A stretch of 64,000 nucleotides of DNA from contig NZ_CP033092.2 in assembly GCF_003697165.2 (NCBI RefSeq), positions 372,001-436,000 on the forward strand, read 5' to 3'. Within the stretch, counting starts at the first letter, position 1. Every line of letters begins with the position of its first letter. A model generated the notes under the pieces. It was not told the origin of the DNA. It worked only from the letters and a program-made list of their open reading frames with translations, and did not search any database. Origin of the DNA: Escherichia coli DSM 30083 = JCM 1649 = ATCC 11775. Lineage in GTDB: Bacteria > Pseudomonadota > Gammaproteobacteria > Enterobacterales > Enterobacteriaceae. This document shows positions 26,394 to 36,494 of the stretch, piece after piece. Position numbers and translations under genes: made by a program.

Positions 26394-28484
26394 TTACGCC
26401 TTCGAATCCCGCAACTTGCGACTCAGCCAAATCCCGTGATGCGGTCGCTGCCGCCATGCCATCGACGAAATGGTGTGCATGGTGTTCAGATGACCAATAA
26501 CCCGTTGTAAATGCTGCTCCAGCGTACCTGCCGCGCCTTCGTGCGGCTGCATCTCCGGCGCATCCATGATATTGGCATCGCCAGAACTACCCGGTTCGTC
26601 ATACTCCAGTCGCTGCTGACAACGCTGAATGGCGATTTCACAAGACTGTAAATACTCTTGTGCCAGTTCCGGTGGCAATGCCCGGTGTTCCCGCGCCAGC
26701 GTGGTCATGGCATTAATATGCTCAACAATGAACTGGCTGTGCGTTACCCACAGTTTCATATCTGCCAGATAATGGCTGTTAAACGCCGGTTCCTGCATCG
26801 CCTGATTCAATGAGTTATACAGAGTGTTATGCGCCTGATTCACCCGCATTCGCTGCCAGGCCAGTGGCGTAGGTTGCGGGTCCTCGCTCAGAATCAAGCG
26901 AATCGCGTCCTGATAGGCTTCTAAAGCGTCATGGGCGTTCTTACGCAATAACCCGCTCTGCCACTGCGGCCACAGCCAGACAGTACCGCCGAAAGCAATT
27001 AAACAACCAATAATGGTATCGATAAGACGCGGAAGGATGTACTGCTCACCGTTCAGCCACAACAGTTGCAGGGTATACACTGCGGTAATAGTAAAACCGA
27101 CCGTCGCCCAGCCGTAGTTTTTGCGCAATATCAGGTAGCTGGCGAGGGTGGTAATCAGCATCAAGGTCAGGGTGTAACCTTCGGGAATTTTAAAGTGTAG
27201 CGTCACGCCTGCAATGATTAACCCGACCACGGTTCCCACGGAGCGATTTACAATCCTCAGACGGGTTGCGCCATAGCCATTTTGCGTCACCAGCAATACT
27301 GTCATCAGGATCCAGTACGACTTCGGCAGATGAAGCGCGGTGCCCATCAGGCTGGCAACGCTTAACATCACACTGAGTCGTCCGGCATTGCGTAGCGCTG
27401 GAGACTTTAGTGACAGATAACTTTTCAGCGCCGGAAGTAATGGCATTCGCCGCTGTTTATCGGCCAGTAAGTCACGGGCATAGAGCGGTTTTTGGGTGCG
27501 CAGCACACGAGCAATGCGGCTGAAATGCCAGTAGCAGAATTGCCCAACCGGATTATCCGGGTGTTGGCGGGCGATTTTTTCCAGTGCGCCAATTTGCTTT
27601 TCCATCGTAAAACGCGTTGGCAGGCGATGGTAAAGAATGTCATCAGCCAGCACGCGCAGGCGAGCGGCGACGGTTTGCGCATTCCAGCGGATAACTTCTT
27701 CCGCATGGCTACGCTCGACCAGCTTTTGCACCTCTTCCGTCTGATGCAAACTGACCGAAATATGTTCCTGCAAATCCAGCGCCTCCTGGAAAATACGCAG
27801 CATCCGCTTGTAATCGGTATTATTTTGCGCGGAAAGCATATGCATTTGCTGATAGCACTGGGTAATTAGATCGACCGCTTTTTGCTGGCGCACCAGCAGC
27901 GGCGGCAGCGCTTTATCAGGGTCGGTGTGCTGGGTAAGCAGGCTGTATTTGGCTTCACAGTAATCTGCCAGTTCACGGTACAGCAGACTTAGTGACTCGC
28001 GTAGCGGTTGTTCGCGCCAGATCCAGAACCAAAACCAGTTAAACAATCCGTACCACAAAGTGCCCAGCGCATAGATGAGCAACGGTTCCCAGACCGGCAT
28101 GTATCCCGCCAGACTGAGGGTAAAAATGGCAGCGAGCAGCGATGCGGGAAGCAATTTTGCGTGCAATGGCCCCAGTTCAGCAGTGACGCCAAGTACCAGC
28201 GTTAATCCGGTCAGCAAAAAGGGCAGGGGAACATCTTTTGCCAGTAGCACCTGTGTCAGCAAGCTACAGGTGGCAAACAGCGACGCACCAATGATTAAGC
28301 GTTTGAAAAAACGTTTATGAGGCGTATCAAGGCCCGCAATATTGCAACAGGCAGGAACGAGGGAGAAGAGCAGGCCGAATCGTAATTCGCCAAGCATTAA
28401 CCCAACGGCCACGGGCAAACATAGCACCAGCGTTTGTCGAAGTGCATAGTTGATATCGGGGTGATAAATCAGTCTGCGCCACAT
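26394..28484 (-). CDS. yhfK: YhfK, FUSC/YccS-type inner-membrane protein
   Basis: 696 residues from the ATG at 28484 (MWRRLIYHPD). An upstream ATG at 28496 adds four residues but is less likely. The layout is two blocks of about five to six hydrophobic helices (residues about 15-160 and 370-510), each followed by a long soluble helical part, as in the YccS/FUSC aromatic-acid-exporter superfamily. The function is unknown; an efflux role is inferred from family. It is transcribed after crp on the - strand, beyond the crp terminator. Confidence 0.9.
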   Translation of the reverse strand: MWRRLIYHPDINYALRQTLVLCLPVAVGLMLGELRFGLLFSLVPACCNIAGLDTPHKRFFKRLIIGASLFATCSLLTQVLLAKDVPLPFLLTGLTLVLGVTAELGPLHAKLLPASLLAAIFTLSLAGYMPVWEPLLIYALGTLWYGLFNWFWFWIWREQPLRESLSLLYRELADYCEAKYSLLTQHTDPDKALPPLLVRQQKAVDLITQCYQQMHMLSAQNNTDYKRMLRIFQEALDLQEHISVSLHQTEEVQKLVERSHAEEVIRWNAQTVAARLRVLADDILYHRLPTRFTMEKQIGALEKIARQHPDNPVGQFCYWHFSRIARVLRTQKPLYARDLLADKQRRMPLLPALKSYLSLKSPALRNAGRLSVMLSVASLMGTALHLPKSYWILMTVLLVTQNGYGATRLRIVNRSVGTVVGLIIAGVTLHFKIPEGYTLTLMLITTLASYLILRKNYGWATVGFTITAVYTLQLLWLNGEQYILPRLIDTIIGCLIAFGGTVWLWPQWQSGLLRKNAHDALEAYQDAIRLILSEDPQPTPLAWQRMRVNQAHNTLYNSLNQAMQEPAFNSHYLADMKLWVTHSQFIVEHINAMTTLAREHRALPPELAQEYLQSCEIAIQRCQQRLEYDEPGSSGDANIMDAPEMQPHEGAAGTLEQHLQRVIGHLNTMHTISSMAWRQRPHHGIWLSRKLRDSKA

Positions 28485-28489
28485 CGGGG

Positions 28490-28522
28490 GAAACAAAATG
28501 GCGCGCTACCAGGTAACGCGCC
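28490..28522 (-). terminator. Intrinsic terminator after crp
   Basis: On the - strand, GGCGCGTTACC pairs with GGTAGCGCGCC (one mismatch and a very small loop) and is followed by ATTTTGTTT. It ends crp just before the yhfK start. Confidence 0.8.
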
Positions 28523-28534
28523 ACTCTGACGGGA

Positions 28535-29167
28535 TTAACGAGTGCCGTAAACGACGATGGTTTTACCGTGTGCGGAGATCAGGTTCTGATCTTCCAGCAT
28601 CTTCAGAATGCGTCCCACGGTTTCACGAGAACAGCCGACAATCTGACCGATTTCCTGACGGGTAATTTTGATTTGCATACCGTCCGGGTGAGTCATAGCA
28701 TCCGGTTGTTTTGCCAGATTCAGCAGAGTCTGTGCAATGCGGCCCGTCACGTCGAGGAACGCCAGGTTGCCCACTTTCTCTGAAGTGACTTGCAGACGAC
28801 GCGCCATCTGTGCAGACAGACGCATCAGAATGTCCGGGTTTACCTGAATCAATTGGCGAAATTTTTTGTACGAAATTTCAGCCACTTCACAGGCGGTTTT
28901 CGCACGTACCCATGCGCTACGTTCCTGGCCCTCTTCAAACAGGCCCAGTTCGCCAATAAAATCACCCTGATTCAGATAGGAGAGGATCATTTCTTTACCC
29001 TCTTCGTCTTTGATCAGCACTGCCACAGAGCCTTTAACGATGTAGTACAGCGTTTCCGCTTTTTCACCCTGGTGAATAAGCGTGCTCTTGGATGGGTACT
29101 TATGAATGTGGCAATGAGACAAGAACCATTCGAGAGTCGGGTCTGTTTGCGGTTTGCCAAGCACCAT
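28535..29167 (-). CDS. crp: cAMP receptor protein CRP
   Basis: 210-residue global regulator. The N-terminal cAMP-binding beta-roll contains [19 protein letters not shown] with the phosphate-binding Glu/Arg/Ser set. The C-terminal helix-turn-helix contains [13 protein letters not shown] with the DNA-reading residues R180, E181 and R185. It activates many catabolic promoters as a cAMP-bound dimer. It diverges from yhfA, and the long 5' leader carries a CRP-like site for autoregulation. The protein looks intact. Confidence 0.98.
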
Positions 29168-29468
29168 GCGCGGTTATCCTCTGTTATAAGCTTTCTCCAG
29201 AGCCAGATAACGCCGCTGTCTCTGGATTGCCGAAATATGCTTCCCGCTACCTGGGAAGGGGCTATCAACTGTACTGCACGGTAATGTGGCGTCCTTTGCA
29301 TACATGCAGTACATCAATATATTACTGTAGCATCCTGACTGTTTTAGCATAGCTTTCGCTTTGTGTCTCCTGGTGTCTCGCTTCAGCATGACCCAGGTCG
29401 CCTTCCGTTGCGCGATTTGGTTAGTACGCGTACTCTGTCAGGAAAATTGACGCAGTGGAGTAGCAAAA
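29168..29468. promoter_or_regulatory. Divergent crp-yhfA control region
   Basis: This 301-bp region drives crp (-) and yhfA (+). A CRP-like site lies near 29283-29304 (AATGTGG...GCATA). The TGTGA half-site reads TGTGG here; as I recall it, the K-12 site reads TGTGA. A 9-bp inverted repeat (TGTACTGCA at 29270-29278, TGCAGTACA at 29305-29313) flanks it. E. coli crp is autoregulated partly through a divergent RNA from this region. Confidence 0.65.
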
Positions 29469-29873
29469 ATGCAAGCGCGAGTGAAGTGGGTCGAAGGGTT
29501 AACTTTTCTGGGCGAATCCGCCTCTGGTCACCAGATTTTAATGGACGGCAACTCAGGCGATAAAGCACCAAGCCCGATGGAAATGGTGTTGATGGCAGCG
29601 GGTGGTTGCAGTGCCATCGATGTGGTTTCTATCCTGCAAAAAGGGCGTCAGGATGTGGTCGATTGTGAAGTAAAATTGACCTCTGAGCGCCGCGAAGAGG
29701 CACCACGCCTGTTTACGCACATTAATCTGCATTTTATCGTCACCGGTCGCGACCTGAAAGACGCAGCGGTTGCGCGTGCAGTTGATCTTTCTGCCGAGAA
29801 ATATTGTTCAGTGGCGCTGATGCTGGAAAAAGCGGTGAATATTACTCACTCGTATGAAGTGGTTGCCGCGTGA
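29469..29873 (+). CDS. yhfA: YhfA, OsmC-family protein
   Basis: 134-residue protein of the OsmC/Ohr fold. The two cysteines typical of the family appear in AAGGCSAIDV and EKYCSVALML. OsmC/Ohr proteins reduce organic hydroperoxides, but the substrate of YhfA itself is not established. It diverges from crp. A REP-like stem follows its stop. Confidence 0.9.
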   Translation: MQARVKWVEGLTFLGESASGHQILMDGNSGDKAPSPMEMVLMAAGGCSAIDVVSILQKGRQDVVDCEVKLTSERREEAPRLFTHINLHFIVTGRDLKDAAVARAVDLSAEKYCSVALMLEKAVNITHSYEVVAA

Positions 29874-29893
29874 TTTAACTATCCCGTTGTGAA

Positions 29894-29915
29894 GCCGGAT
29901 AGTATTTTATCCGGC
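29894..29915. terminator. Stem-loop between yhfA and prkB
   Basis: GCCGGATA at 29894-29901 pairs with TATCCGGC at 29908-29915 around a 6-nt loop. It lies between convergent genes. It may be a bidirectional terminator or the remnant of a REP unit, since GCCGGAT is the REP core. Confidence 0.55.
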
Positions 29916-29927
29916 GTAATAGCAGCG

Positions 29928-30797
29928 TTACTCGATTTTCTTTCCTTCCATCAATCGTTGCACCAGCGGCAGCATAATTAATTCCATTGCCAGACCCATT
30001 TTGCCGCCAGGCACCACTAACGTATTGATGTGGGAAATGAATGAGCCTTGCAACATCGCCAGCAGCCAGGGGAAATCGATCCCTTCCAGATTACGAAAAT
30101 GGATCACCACAAAGCTTTCATCCAGCGACGGGATACCTTTTGCCGCGAACGGGTTTGAGGTGTCGACGGTGGGAACGCGCTGGAAGTTAAGATGGGTGCG
30201 GGAAAACTGCGGTGTGATGTAGTTGATATAGTCTTCCATTGAACGCACTACCGAGTCCATCACTGCTTCTCGTGAGTGCCCGCGCTCGCTGGTGTCGCGG
30301 ATCAGTTTTTGAATCCACTCAAGGTTAACGATAGGCACCACGCCGACCAGTAAGTCCACATGCTGCGCAACGTTATGCTGTGGCGTGACTACGCCGCCGT
30401 GTAAACCTTCATAAAACAGTACATCAGTGGGTTCCGGTAAAGATTGCCAGGGGGTGAATGTCCCCGGTACCTGATTCCACGGTACGGCTTCATCGTAGGT
30501 ATGCAGATATTTGCGAGATTTCCCTTTGCCACTCTGACCGTATTCAATGAAGGTTTGTTCCAGAAGGCCGAAGTCGTTCGCTTCGGGGCCGAAGTAGCTG
30601 ATATGCCGCCCGGCGTCGCGCGCTTTGCGGATCGCCATGTCCATTTCCGGGCGGGTATAACGGTGAAAACTGTCGCCTTCCACCTCGGCTGCATGCAGAT
30701 TTAACTGCGCGAATATTTTACGAAACGCGAGGCTGGTGGTGGTGGTCCCCGCGCCGCTGGATCCTGTTACCGCAATGACCGGATGTTTGGCAGACAT
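29928..30797 (-). CDS. prkB: PrkB, phosphoribulokinase-like kinase
   Basis: 289-residue P-loop protein. The Walker A motif GSSGAGTTTTS is near residue 12, and FYEGLHGG is the Walker B-like region of phosphoribulokinases. E. coli has no Calvin cycle, so the true substrate is unknown. It lies at the end of the yheS-yheT-yheU-prkB string on the - strand, 53 nt after yheU. Confidence 0.9.
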   Translation of the reverse strand: MSAKHPVIAVTGSSGAGTTTTSLAFRKIFAQLNLHAAEVEGDSFHRYTRPEMDMAIRKARDAGRHISYFGPEANDFGLLEQTFIEYGQSGKGKSRKYLHTYDEAVPWNQVPGTFTPWQSLPEPTDVLFYEGLHGGVVTPQHNVAQHVDLLVGVVPIVNLEWIQKLIRDTSERGHSREAVMDSVVRSMEDYINYITPQFSRTHLNFQRVPTVDTSNPFAAKGIPSLDESFVVIHFRNLEGIDFPWLLAMLQGSFISHINTLVVPGGKMGLAMELIMLPLVQRLMEGKKIE

Positions 30798-30850
30798 AGT
30801 AACTCCATGACTTAGCTATCATTATTATCTCGTCCGCCGACGGTTGCAGG

Positions 30851-31069
30851 TTATTCGCGAAACTGACTGCGCGGCATGATATTGACCGTTTCGTGCAGCT
30901 CCGACCATACCAGCACCGCTTCTCCGCACTGTAGCTGGCGTTTGACGTCGGAGACTTTCTGTTCAAGTGTACGCTCATGTTCACCATAATCGGTGCCTTC
31001 ACGTAACACAAAGCTTTCAATTAAATTTTCCAGCGTTTCGGGGGAGAGGTCTTGCCACGGAATCAACAT
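30851..31069 (-). CDS. yheU: YheU, small conserved protein (72 aa)
   Basis: 72-residue acidic helical protein of the UPF0270 family (MLIPWQDLSPETLENL). No catalytic motif is visible and the function is unknown. It overlaps the end of yheT by 7 nt, so it is translationally coupled to it. Confidence 0.88.
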   Translation of the reverse strand: MLIPWQDLSPETLENLIESFVLREGTDYGEHERTLEQKVSDVKRQLQCGEAVLVWSELHETVNIMPRSQFRE

Positions 31070-32085
31070 GATTTCGCCTCCAGATACGTTGTTAACCAGT
31101 CAGGAATGCGTGACTCCAGCCACATTTGCGGATGAAGTAATGTACCGCCAATAAAGCCAACATGACCGCCATGTTCAGTCAGCTGATACTCCACCTGCGG
31201 GGGGAGACTTTCCGGTTTCGGGATCACCTGATGATCCATAAACGGATCGTCTTTGGCGTGAATAATCAGTGTCGGTTTGGCTATCCGATTGAGCATCGGC
31301 ATGGCGCTACACTGACGATAATAGTCGATAGCGTCAGCGTAGCCGTGAATTCTGGCGGTGATGAGATCGTCAAATTCACGGATGCGACGTACCGATTTTA
31401 ACTGCGTGAGATTAATCGGCAGTGTTCCGGGGTAGGCTGCCAGCTTGCGCGCGGCATTGGCTTTTAACAGGTTCAGCAAGTAACGCTGATAAATGCGGGA
31501 AAAGCCCTTTTCCATATGGTAACTACAGGCCTCCAGCATAAACGGCGCAGAGACAATCACTGCCGCATCAATCGGGAGATCATTGCCTTCTTTTGCCAGC
31601 AAACAGGCCAGCATATTACCGCCGAGCGAATAGCCGACGGCAGCCGTTGGCGCATGACCAAACTCGCGTTGCAGCCAGCGTAAAAACCAACTGGCGTCTT
31701 CGGTTTCGCCCGAATGGTAAATGCGGTGCATACGGTTTGGTTCACCGCTGCATCCGCGAAAATGCATCACCACGCCCAGCCAGCCGCGCTTTTGCGCCGC
31801 CTCAACCAGACCGTGAGCGTAAGGGCTATTGAGACTGCCTTCCAGCCCGTGAAATACCACTAAACGCGGTTTATGCCGCGCCTGTGCAGGATCTTCACTC
31901 CACGCGAGATCGACAAAATCGCCGTCGGGCAACTCCAGCCGCTGCCAGTACGGGGTGAATTTCACCTTGCGACGGAACAGACGCGGCAGCATGGTTTGTA
32001 GATGACAATTGCTAAAGCCGCGCATAGGGGTGAATTTAGCACTGCTGCTAAATTCATTGGCATCGGTCGTTGTTATCTGCGCCAT
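31063..32085 (-). CDS. yheT: YheT, alpha/beta hydrolase
   Basis: 340-residue hydrolase of the YheT/ABHD1-3 family. The nucleophile elbow GYSLGGN holds the catalytic serine. Asp is in HAKDDPFM and His in EHGGHVGF, completing the triad, and VVFHGLEGS supplies the oxyanion loop. It probably acts on an ester or lipid. The ATG overlaps the yheS stop by one base (TGATG). Confidence 0.92.
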   Translation of the reverse strand: MAQITTTDANEFSSSAKFTPMRGFSNCHLQTMLPRLFRRKVKFTPYWQRLELPDGDFVDLAWSEDPAQARHKPRLVVFHGLEGSLNSPYAHGLVEAAQKRGWLGVVMHFRGCSGEPNRMHRIYHSGETEDASWFLRWLQREFGHAPTAAVGYSLGGNMLACLLAKEGNDLPIDAAVIVSAPFMLEACSYHMEKGFSRIYQRYLLNLLKANAARKLAAYPGTLPINLTQLKSVRRIREFDDLITARIHGYADAIDYYRQCSAMPMLNRIAKPTLIIHAKDDPFMDHQVIPKPESLPPQVEYQLTEHGGHVGFIGGTLLHPQMWLESRIPDWLTTYLEAKSC

Positions 32086-33998
32086 CAGTTGCTTTGGCCT
32101 TCCAGCAGCATCTGCTCAAGCTGCTCCTGGGCTTCCAGCCATGCCATTTCGCACTCTTCCAGGCCGGATTTGGCGCTGGCTTGCTGTTGCAGGCAGGCGG
32201 TCAACTCCGCTTTACGGCTTTGATCGTACAGTTCGCTGTCGCCGAGTTTCTCTTCCGCCTGCGCCAGTTGCGCGTTCAGCTTCTCCATCTCTTTTTCCAG
32301 ACGGGCAATCTCTTTACGCAGTGGCTGGGTTTGCGCACGCAGCTCCGCTTCCCGACGCTTCTGATCTTTACGTGCCTGGGCGCTGTTCGCGTTCTCTTTT
32401 GGCGCTTCGTCGGTCTGGTTTTCCTGCTTTTGTACGTCGCTCAACCACTGTTGATAATCTTCCAGATCGCCGTCGAACGGTTCGACTTTACGATCGTGAA
32501 CCAGGTAGAGATCGTCAGTGGTGGAACGCAGCAAATGACGGTCGTGCGAGACGACAACCAGCGCGCCTTCGAACTCGATTAATGCTTCGGTGAGTGCCTG
32601 ACGCATGTCGAGGTCAAGGTGGTTGGTCGGTTCGTCGAGCAGCAGCAGATTCGGACGCTGCCAGACAATTAATGCCAGCACCAGGCGGGCTTTTTCCCCA
32701 CCGGAGAAGCGGCGCGTTTCTTCGGTTACTTTATCGCCCTGGAAACCAAAGCCGCCGAGGTAGTCACGCAGTTTTTGCTCCAGCTCCTGCGGCGCTAAAC
32801 GTGCCAGATGTTGAATAGGCGATTCGTCGGCGCGCAGGTATTCCAGTTGATGCTGGGCGAAGTAGCCGAGCTTGATCCCTTTCGCCAGACCAATTTCACC
32901 GCTGACTGGCGCAAGTTCGCCGGCTAACAGTTTGATTAATGTCGATTTACCCGCGCCGTTGCGGCCTAGCAGACCAATGCGCGAGCCGGGGACCAGATTC
33001 AGTTTAATCGAGTCGAGAATAATGCGATCGCCATAGCCTGCGCTGACTTTTGCCATCTTCAGTAACGGATTTGGCAGGCTTTCCGGCGCGCGGAAGCTAA
33101 AGCGGAACGGGTTGTCGACGTGCGCGGGGGCAATCAGCTCCATACGCTCAAGCATCTTAATGCGGCTCTGGGCCTGCTTCGCTTTGGTGGCTTTGGCACG
33201 GAAACGGTCGATATAACTTTGCAGATGCGCTACGCGTTCCTGCTGGCTTTCATACATCGCTTGTTGCTGCGCCAGACGGGTGGCGCGCTGTACTTCAAAC
33301 GAACTGTAGTTGCCGGTGTACTCGAACATGCTTTGTTGTTCGATATGAATAATTTTATCAACGATCGGATCGAGGAAATCGCGATCGTGAGAGATCAGGA
33401 TCAGCGTGCCCTGATAGCTCTTCAGCCATTTTTCCAGCCAGATAACGGCATCGAGATCGAGGTGGTTAGTCGGTTCGTCGAGCAGCAGCAAGTCTGAACG
33501 GCAAATCAGCGCCTGGGCAAGGTTAAGACGCATACGCCAGCCACCGGAGAAATCACTTACCGGGCGCTCCAGTTGTTCATTGCTGAAACCGAGGCCGTGC
33601 AGCAGGCTGGCGGCACGGGAGCGAATACTCCATGCGTCAATAGCATCCAGCTTGCCATGAATGGTCGCAATGGCGTGCCCGTCGTTACGTTCGTTGGCGT
33701 CGTGTAGCTGCGCTTCCAGTTGACGATATTCACGGTCGCCGTCAATGACATATTCCAGCGCCGCTTGCGGTAACGCCGGTGTTTCCTGATTCACCCACGC
33801 CAGTTGCCAGCTTACCGGAAAGGTGTAGCTGCCGCCGTCGGCGCTGATTTCATTTTTCAGCAATGCCAGCAGAGTAGATTTACCACAGCCGTTTTTACCC
33901 ACCAGGCCGACTTTCTGCCCAGGGTTGATGGTGGCGGTGGCATTATCCAGCAGGATGCGCACGCCGCGACGAATTTGTAACGAGGAAAAAACAATCAT
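32085..33998 (-). CDS. yheS: YheS, ABC-F ATPase
   Basis: 637-residue protein with two ATP-binding cassettes and no membrane segment. The first domain has GKNGCGKST and the signature FSGGWRM; the second has GRNGAGKST and FSGGEKA. The linker between them (SQQERVAHLQ...KQAQSRIKMLER) is the P-site tRNA-interaction motif, and a charged coiled-coil tail follows. ABC-F proteins act on the ribosome to resolve stalled translation. It is the first gene of yheS-yheT-yheU-prkB and diverges from kefG. Confidence 0.93.
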   Translation of the reverse strand: MIVFSSLQIRRGVRILLDNATATINPGQKVGLVGKNGCGKSTLLALLKNEISADGGSYTFPVSWQLAWVNQETPALPQAALEYVIDGDREYRQLEAQLHDANERNDGHAIATIHGKLDAIDAWSIRSRAASLLHGLGFSNEQLERPVSDFSGGWRMRLNLAQALICRSDLLLLDEPTNHLDLDAVIWLEKWLKSYQGTLILISHDRDFLDPIVDKIIHIEQQSMFEYTGNYSSFEVQRATRLAQQQAMYESQQERVAHLQSYIDRFRAKATKAKQAQSRIKMLERMELIAPAHVDNPFRFSFRAPESLPNPLLKMAKVSAGYGDRIILDSIKLNLVPGSRIGLLGRNGAGKSTLIKLLAGELAPVSGEIGLAKGIKLGYFAQHQLEYLRADESPIQHLARLAPQELEQKLRDYLGGFGFQGDKVTEETRRFSGGEKARLVLALIVWQRPNLLLLDEPTNHLDLDMRQALTEALIEFEGALVVVSHDRHLLRSTTDDLYLVHDRKVEPFDGDLEDYQQWLSDVQKQENQTDEAPKENANSAQARKDQKRREAELRAQTQPLRKEIARLEKEMEKLNAQLAQAEEKLGDSELYDQSRKAELTACLQQQASAKSGLEECEMAWLEAQEQLEQMLLEGQSN

Positions 33999-34125
33999 AA
34001 GGCGCCGTATGTTCAGACTATGTTAACTTATCATTATGATAATGTAATGTATGGGCGAGCTGCCGCACCGGGCGCAATGGTAGCCCAAAACAGCGACTAT
34101 ACACAAAAACCATACCGGGAGGGGG

Positions 34126-34680
34126 ATGATGTCTCAGCCAGCGAAAGTTTTGCTGCTGTATGCCCATCCGGAATCTCAGGACTCGGTGGCAAACCGGGTT
34201 CTGCTTAAACCGGCCACGCAGCTCAGCAATGTTACCGTGCACGACCTTTACGCGCACTATCCCGACTTTTTTATTGATATCCCTCGTGAGCAGGCATTAC
34301 TGCGCGAGCACGAGGTGATTGTCTTTCAGCATCCTCTTTATACCTATAGCTGCCCGGCGCTACTGAAAGAGTGGCTGGACCGGGTATTAAGCCGTGGTTT
34401 TGCCAGCGGACCGGGGGGAAACCAACTGGCGGGAAAGTACTGGCGTAGCGTGATTACCACCGGGGAGCCGGAAAGTGCTTACCGTTATGACGCGTTGAAT
34501 CGCTATCCGATGAGCGATGTTCTGCGCCCCTTTGAACTGGCGGCGGGCATGTGCCGGATGCATTGGTTAAGCCCCATCATTATTTACTGGGCGAGACGGC
34601 AAAGCGCACAGGAGCTGGCGAGCCACGCCAGAGCCTACGGTGACTGGCTGGCAAATCCGCTGTCTCCAGGAGGCTGCTGA
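34126..34680 (+). CDS. kefG: KefG, ancillary quinone oxidoreductase of KefB
   Basis: 184-residue flavodoxin-like NAD(P)H:quinone oxidoreductase that activates the KefB potassium efflux system. FMN-binding segments YAHPESQDS and [18 protein letters not shown] are visible. Two ATGs stand in a row behind a strong GGGAGGGGG; the second (34129) has the better spacing, while the first gives the usual annotated length. The stop overlaps the kefB start (TGATG), fitting a coupled stoichiometric pair. Confidence 0.95.
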
Positions 34681-36485
34681 TGGAAGGTTCTGATTTTTTA
34701 CTCGCAGGAGTGCTGTTTCTCTTCGCGGCGGTGGCTGCGGTGCCGCTGGCATCGCGGCTGGGTATTGGTGCAGTGTTGGGATATTTGCTGGCGGGGATTG
34801 CGATTGGCCCGTGGGGGCTGGGGTTTATTAGCGACGTCGATGAGATCCTCCACTTTTCGGAACTCGGCGTGGTATTCCTGATGTTTATCATCGGCCTTGA
34901 GTTGAATCCCTCCAAGCTTTGGCAACTGCGGCGTTCGATTTTTGGCGTAGGCGCGGCACAGGTGCTGTTAAGCGCGGCGTTGCTGGCAGGATTATTGATG
35001 CTGACCCATTTCTCATGGCAGGCGGCGGTGGTCGGTGGCATTGGCCTTGCGATGTCTTCAACTGCAATGGCGTTGCAATTGATGCGTGAGAAAGGGATGA
35101 ATCGCAGCGAATCCGGCCAGTTAGGTTTCTCGGTACTGCTGTTTCAGGATCTGGCGGTGATCCCGGCACTGGCGTTAGTGCCGTTGTTGGCGGGTTCGGC
35201 AGACGAACATTTCGACTGGATGAAGATCGGCATGAAGGTGCTGGCGTTTGTCGGCATGCTGATTGGCGGGCGCTATTTACTGCGTCCGGTATTCCGTTTT
35301 ATTGCAGCTTCTGGTGTGCGGGAAGTGTTCACCGCCGCGACGCTGCTGCTGGTGTTGGGTTCCGCATTGTTTATGGATGCGCTGGGGTTGTCGATGGCGC
35401 TCGGTACGTTTATTGCGGGTGTGCTACTGGCGGAAAGTGAATATCGCCATGAACTGGAAACGGCTATCGATCCCTTCAAAGGCTTGCTGCTTGGTTTGTT
35501 CTTTATCTCTGTCGGCATGTCGCTCAACCTCGGGGTGCTTTATACCCATCTGTTGTGGGTAGTGATAAGTGTGGTTGTGCTGGTGGCGGTGAAAATTCTC
35601 GTGCTGTATCTGCTGGCGCGATTGTATGGCGTGCGCAGTTCTGAGCGGATGCAGTTTGCTGGCGTGTTGAGTCAGGGCGGTGAGTTTGCCTTTGTCCTCT
35701 TTTCTACCGCTTCTTCACAACGCTTATTCCAGGGCGACCAGATGGCGCTGTTGCTGGTGACGGTGACGCTTTCCATGATGACCACGCCGCTGCTGATGAA
35801 GCTGGTCGATAAATGGCTATCCCGCCAGTTTAACGGACCGGAAGAAGAAGACGAAAAACCATGGGTCAACGATGATAAACCGCAGGTCATTGTCGTGGGC
35901 TTTGGGCGTTTTGGTCAGGTGATTGGTCGTTTGCTGATGGCAAATAAAATGCGCATTACTGTACTGGAGCGGGATATCAGTGCCGTTAACCTGATGCGCA
36001 AATATGGCTACAAAGTTTATTACGGCGACGCCACGCAGGTAGATCTTTTACGTTCTGCGGGTGCAGAGGCCGCTGAGTCTATCGTCATTACCTGTAACGA
36101 GCCGGAAGACACTATGAAGCTGGTGGAAATATGCCAGCAGCACTTTCCGCATTTGCATATTCTTGCGCGAGCGCGCGGACGTGTGGAAGCGCATGAGTTA
36201 TTACAGGCAGGGGTGACGCAGTTTTCCCGTGAAACATTCTCCAGTGCGTTAGAGCTGGGGCGCAAGACGCTGGTCACGCTTGGCATGCATCCGCATCAGG
36301 CGCAGCGCGCGCAACTGCATTTTCGCCGCCTGGATATGCGAATGCTGCGGGAGTTAATCCCGATGCATGCTGATACCGTACAAATTTCTCGCGCCAGGGA
36401 AGCCCGACGTGAACTGGAAGAGATTTTCCAGCGTGAAATGCAACAAGAACGACGCCAGCTGGACGGCTGGGATGAATTTGAGTAG
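34680..36485 (+). CDS. kefB: KefB, glutathione-gated K+/H+ antiporter
   Basis: 601-residue inner-membrane efflux system that acidifies the cytoplasm when glutathione adducts of electrophiles bind. The N-terminal CPA2 exchanger domain (about 1-380) has about twelve helices, and QDLAVIPALALVPLL is a family motif. The C-terminal RCK/TrkA-N domain starts VIVVGFGRFGQVIGRLL. It works with KefG, encoded directly upstream. yheV follows after 9 nt. Confidence 0.96.
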   Translation: MEGSDFLLAGVLFLFAAVAAVPLASRLGIGAVLGYLLAGIAIGPWGLGFISDVDEILHFSELGVVFLMFIIGLELNPSKLWQLRRSIFGVGAAQVLLSAALLAGLLMLTHFSWQAAVVGGIGLAMSSTAMALQLMREKGMNRSESGQLGFSVLLFQDLAVIPALALVPLLAGSADEHFDWMKIGMKVLAFVGMLIGGRYLLRPVFRFIAASGVREVFTAATLLLVLGSALFMDALGLSMALGTFIAGVLLAESEYRHELETAIDPFKGLLLGLFFISVGMSLNLGVLYTHLLWVVISVVVLVAVKILVLYLLARLYGVRSSERMQFAGVLSQGGEFAFVLFSTASSQRLFQGDQMALLLVTVTLSMMTTPLLMKLVDKWLSRQFNGPEEEDEKPWVNDDKPQVIVVGFGRFGQVIGRLLMANKMRITVLERDISAVNLMRKYGYKVYYGDATQVDLLRSAGAEAAESIVITCNEPEDTMKLVEICQQHFPHLHILARARGRVEAHELLQAGVTQFSRETFSSALELGRKTLVTLGMHPHQAQRAQLHFRRLDMRMLRELIPMHADTVQISRAREARRELEEIFQREMQQERRQLDGWDEFE

Positions 36486-36494
36486 AGGGTAAAG

